Below are positions 62,099 through 64,000 of a stretch of 64,000 nt of DNA, one piece after another. Source of the DNA: Sulfurovum zhangzhouensis (lineage in GTDB: Bacteria > Campylobacterota > Campylobacteria > Campylobacterales > Sulfurovaceae); the NCBI RefSeq assembly GCF_030347965.1, contig NZ_JAQIBD010000003.1:124001-188000 (forward strand). The letters are read 5' to 3'. The translations under genes and the position numbers were made by a program. Below the pieces are notes generated by a model that was not told the origin of the DNA, made no database searches, and worked only from the letters and a program-made list of their open reading frames with translations. Position 1 is the stretch's first letter, and every line of letters begins with the position of its first letter.

Positions 62099-63108
62099 TT
62101 TTAAGTATTGAATCAAGCTGTGATGACAGCTCACTGGCGATCACAGAGATAGCAACCAAAAAGGTTCTCTTCCACAAAAAAATCTCCCAAGAAGCAGAAC
62201 ATGCCTGTTATGGAGGCGTCGTACCGGAACTTGCTTCCAGACTTCATGCAGTAACACTTCCCAAACTCCTTGAAGAGACCAAGCCCTATTTTGATAAACT
62301 CAAAGCAGTAGCTGTCACGAACCAGCCGGGCTTGGGTGTCACTTTGCTTGAGGGGATCGCTATGGCAAAGACGATTGCATCACTTCAGAAGATTCCATTG
62401 ATCGCTGTACACCATCTCAAAGGACATATCTATTCGCTTTTTATTGAAAAAGAGACCACTTTGCCTCTATTGGTCCTTCTTATCTCAGGAGGACATACAC
62501 AAATCATTCGTGTAGAGAGTTTTGAGCGAATGGAGATACTGGCAACCAGTATGGACGACAGTGTAGGAGAAAGCTATGACAAGGTCGCTAAAATGATGGG
62601 ACTTGGATATCCGGGAGGGCCTATCATTGAATCACTTGCCCTTAACGGGGATGAAGATCGTTTTGATCTACCTGTACCACTCCGAAACTCAAAACTCATT
62701 GCATTTTCTCTTTCCGGGCTGAAAAATGCCGTACGGCTGGAAATCGAAAAGCTTGGCGGGATTGAAGGAATGAGCAAGCAGGACAAGTGTGATCTCTCTG
62801 CAAGCTTCCAAAAAGCGCTCAAACTTCATCTGGTGCAAAAAAGCAAAAAGATCTTCAAATCCGAAACGATCAAAGATTTCGCGATCGTAGGTGGGGCTTC
62901 GGCGAACAAATATATCAGAGAAGCCTATCAAAACCTCTGTAATGAGTTTGACAAAACCCTTCATGTTGCACCGCTTCAATACTGCTCGGACAATGCTGCA
63001 ATGATAGGACGTTTTGCTCTCGAAGCCTATCAGAAAAAGCAGTTTATCGATCCTTATGAGATCGACGTTGTTGTGACCAAAAAACAACAAGCCGGGATGC
63101 TCTTATAG
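62095..63108 (+). CDS. tsaD: tRNA N6-adenosine threonylcarbamoyltransferase
   Basis: 337 residues from the ATG at 62095. Makes the t6A37 tRNA modification with TsaB/TsaE. Seen: [15 protein letters not shown] (1-15), HHLKGHIYS (metal-binding His pair), [33 protein letters not shown] and [11 protein letters not shown]. Start overlaps the hydrolase stop (ATGA); an upstream in-frame ATG would add 12 residues lying entirely inside the hydrolase gene. Confidence 0.96.
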   Translation: MILSIESSCDDSSLAITEIATKKVLFHKKISQEAEHACYGGVVPELASRLHAVTLPKLLEETKPYFDKLKAVAVTNQPGLGVTLLEGIAMAKTIASLQKIPLIAVHHLKGHIYSLFIEKETTLPLLVLLISGGHTQIIRVESFERMEILATSMDDSVGESYDKVAKMMGLGYPGGPIIESLALNGDEDRFDLPVPLRNSKLIAFSLSGLKNAVRLEIEKLGGIEGMSKQDKCDLSASFQKALKLHLVQKSKKIFKSETIKDFAIVGGASANKYIREAYQNLCNEFDKTLHVAPLQYCSDNAAMIGRFALEAYQKKQFIDPYEIDVVVTKKQQAGMLL

Positions 63109-63222
63109 CCTAACTCTCCTCTATTTTTTAGCTCTACAAAAGTGTTGACATTTTACACGTCATTTCTAAGCACTTTTTGGCTAAAATATTTACTATTATA
63201 ACCCCACAGAACGGAGTGCAAA

Positions 63223-64000
63223 ATGGCAGATTATGGTGCTAGTAATATTAAGGTCCTAAAAGGTCTAGAAGCGGTAAGAAAAAGGCCGGGGATGTATATC
63301 GGTGACACCTCAGAAAGAGGGCTTCACCATCTAGTCTACGAAGTTGTCGACAACTCAATCGATGAAGCAATGGCAGGTTACTGTGATATGATCAAAGTCA
63401 CTCTTACCAAAGAGGGTTCAGCGATCATTGAGGATAACGGCCGTGGTATCCCGGTTACAGAACATCCGACTGAAAAGATCTCTGCTGCGACAGTAGTACT
63501 TACAGTTCTTCATGCCGGTGGTAAATTTGACAAAGACACCTATAAGGTCTCAGGTGGACTTCACGGAGTTGGTGTCTCTGTAGTAAACGCACTCTCTAAA
63601 AAACTGGACATGACCATCTTCAAAGACGGTGAGATCCATACACAAAGCTTCCAAAAAGGTATCCCGGATGCACCGCTTGCATCAGGTGACAGTACAAAAA
63701 AACACGGAACCAAGATCGAGTTCTGGCCGGATGAAACGATCTTTACAGAGACAGTAACCTTCAAAAAAGAGATCTTGATGAAGCGTTTCAAAGAGCTTTG
63801 TTACCTTAATCCAAAGATCACTATCGACTTTAGAGATGAAAGAGACGATACAAAAGAACTCTTCCACTTTGAAGGCGGTATCCGCCAATTTGTTGAGGAG
63901 ATGAATACAAAAGAACCGCTCTCTAGTGCACAGTTCTTCAGCGGTAGTGCAGAAGATGCAGAGGGAGGAACCGTAGAAATCGATATCGCGATGATGTACT
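63223..64000 (+). CDS. gyrB: DNA gyrase subunit B, N-terminal part (runs off window)
   Basis: About 259 residues visible. Seen: GHKL ATPase motifs ASNIKVLKGLEAVRKRPGMYIGDT, YEVVDNSIDEAMAGYCD, IEDNGRGIPV, LHAGGKFDKDTYKVSGGLHGVGVSVVNALS. A 114-bp gap with CTAAAATATTTACTATTATAAC and an ACGGAG RBS precedes it. The 3' end lies outside the window. Confidence 0.97.
   Translation, partial: MADYGASNIKVLKGLEAVRKRPGMYIGDTSERGLHHLVYEVVDNSIDEAMAGYCDMIKVTLTKEGSAIIEDNGRGIPVTEHPTEKISAATVVLTVLHAGGKFDKDTYKVSGGLHGVGVSVVNALSKKLDMTIFKDGEIHTQSFQKGIPDAPLASGDSTKKHGTKIEFWPDETIFTETVTFKKEILMKRFKELCYLNPKITIDFRDERDDTKELFHFEGGIRQFVEEMNTKEPLSSAQFFSGSAEDAEGGTVEIDIAMMY

Overview
The window is a chromosomal segment of a Campylobacterota (epsilonproteobacterial) chemolithotroph, most like Sulfurovum/Sulfurimonas. 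This rests on gene content: a porCDAB 2-oxoacid oxidoreductase in the Helicobacter order, a sulfide:quinone oxidoreductase, ccoNOQP followed by the epsilon-type accessory genes, a short HisZ next to purA, a DUF507 gene, a CiaB-like protein, AddA/AddB recombination proteins and an ArsRS-like two-component system. DNA is AT-rich, genes are closely packed, Shine-Dalgarno sites are mostly AAGGA/AGGAG, and TATAAT-like -10 boxes recur. I see no insertion sequences, prophage, CRISPR array, tRNA or rRNA.

Layout. 1-3.2 kb: porCDAB (minus), with a terminator-like hairpin in its leader. 3.2-5.4 kb: a HAD phosphatase and a carrier. 5.6-8.3 kb (plus): SQR, a 53-residue membrane peptide, and a membrane-anchored peptide-deformylase-like protein that has lost its catalytic residues. 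8.3-10.1 kb: small and membrane proteins, rpsI, rplM. 10.6-16.5 kb: an orphan response regulator and addA/addB. 16.6-18.0 kb: hemN. 18.0-22.8 kb: the cbb3 oxidase operon ccoNOQP plus four accessory genes. 23.1-29.0 kb: ddl, carA, DUF507, purA, hisZ and a class V aminotransferase. 29.1-31.4 kb: an envelope-stress-like operon (Spy-like protein, response regulator, histidine kinase). 31.6-38.2 kb: YceI-like protein, CiaB-like protein, RdgB, MFS transporter, EEP hydrolase and MepA-like endopeptidase. 38.4-49.2 kb: tkt, ispA, aroK, SDR, an orphan c-di-GMP-I riboswitch, DUF2130 protein, ThpR, TraB/GumN lipoprotein, purN and nnrDE. 49.4-55.1 kb: DUF302-like protein, rpsU, purT, a 2-hydroxyacid dehydrogenase and frdAB. 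55.2-64 kb: SPOR-like protein, a membrane HExxH protein, leuC, an NFACT protein, cdsA, dxr, a hydrolase, tsaD and the start of gyrB.

Together the genes suggest sulfide oxidation feeding quinones and a high-affinity cbb3 oxidase, reductive carbon metabolism through POR and fumarate reductase, and housekeeping for purines, cell wall, isoprenoids and DNA repair.

The observations most worth following are non-coding or degenerate. They are a convincing c-di-GMP-I aptamer with its own promoter but no gene downstream on its strand, a catalytically dead deformylase fused to membrane helices beside SQR, a possible plus-strand small RNA with competing hairpins upstream of ccoN, and structured leaders before porC and frdA.
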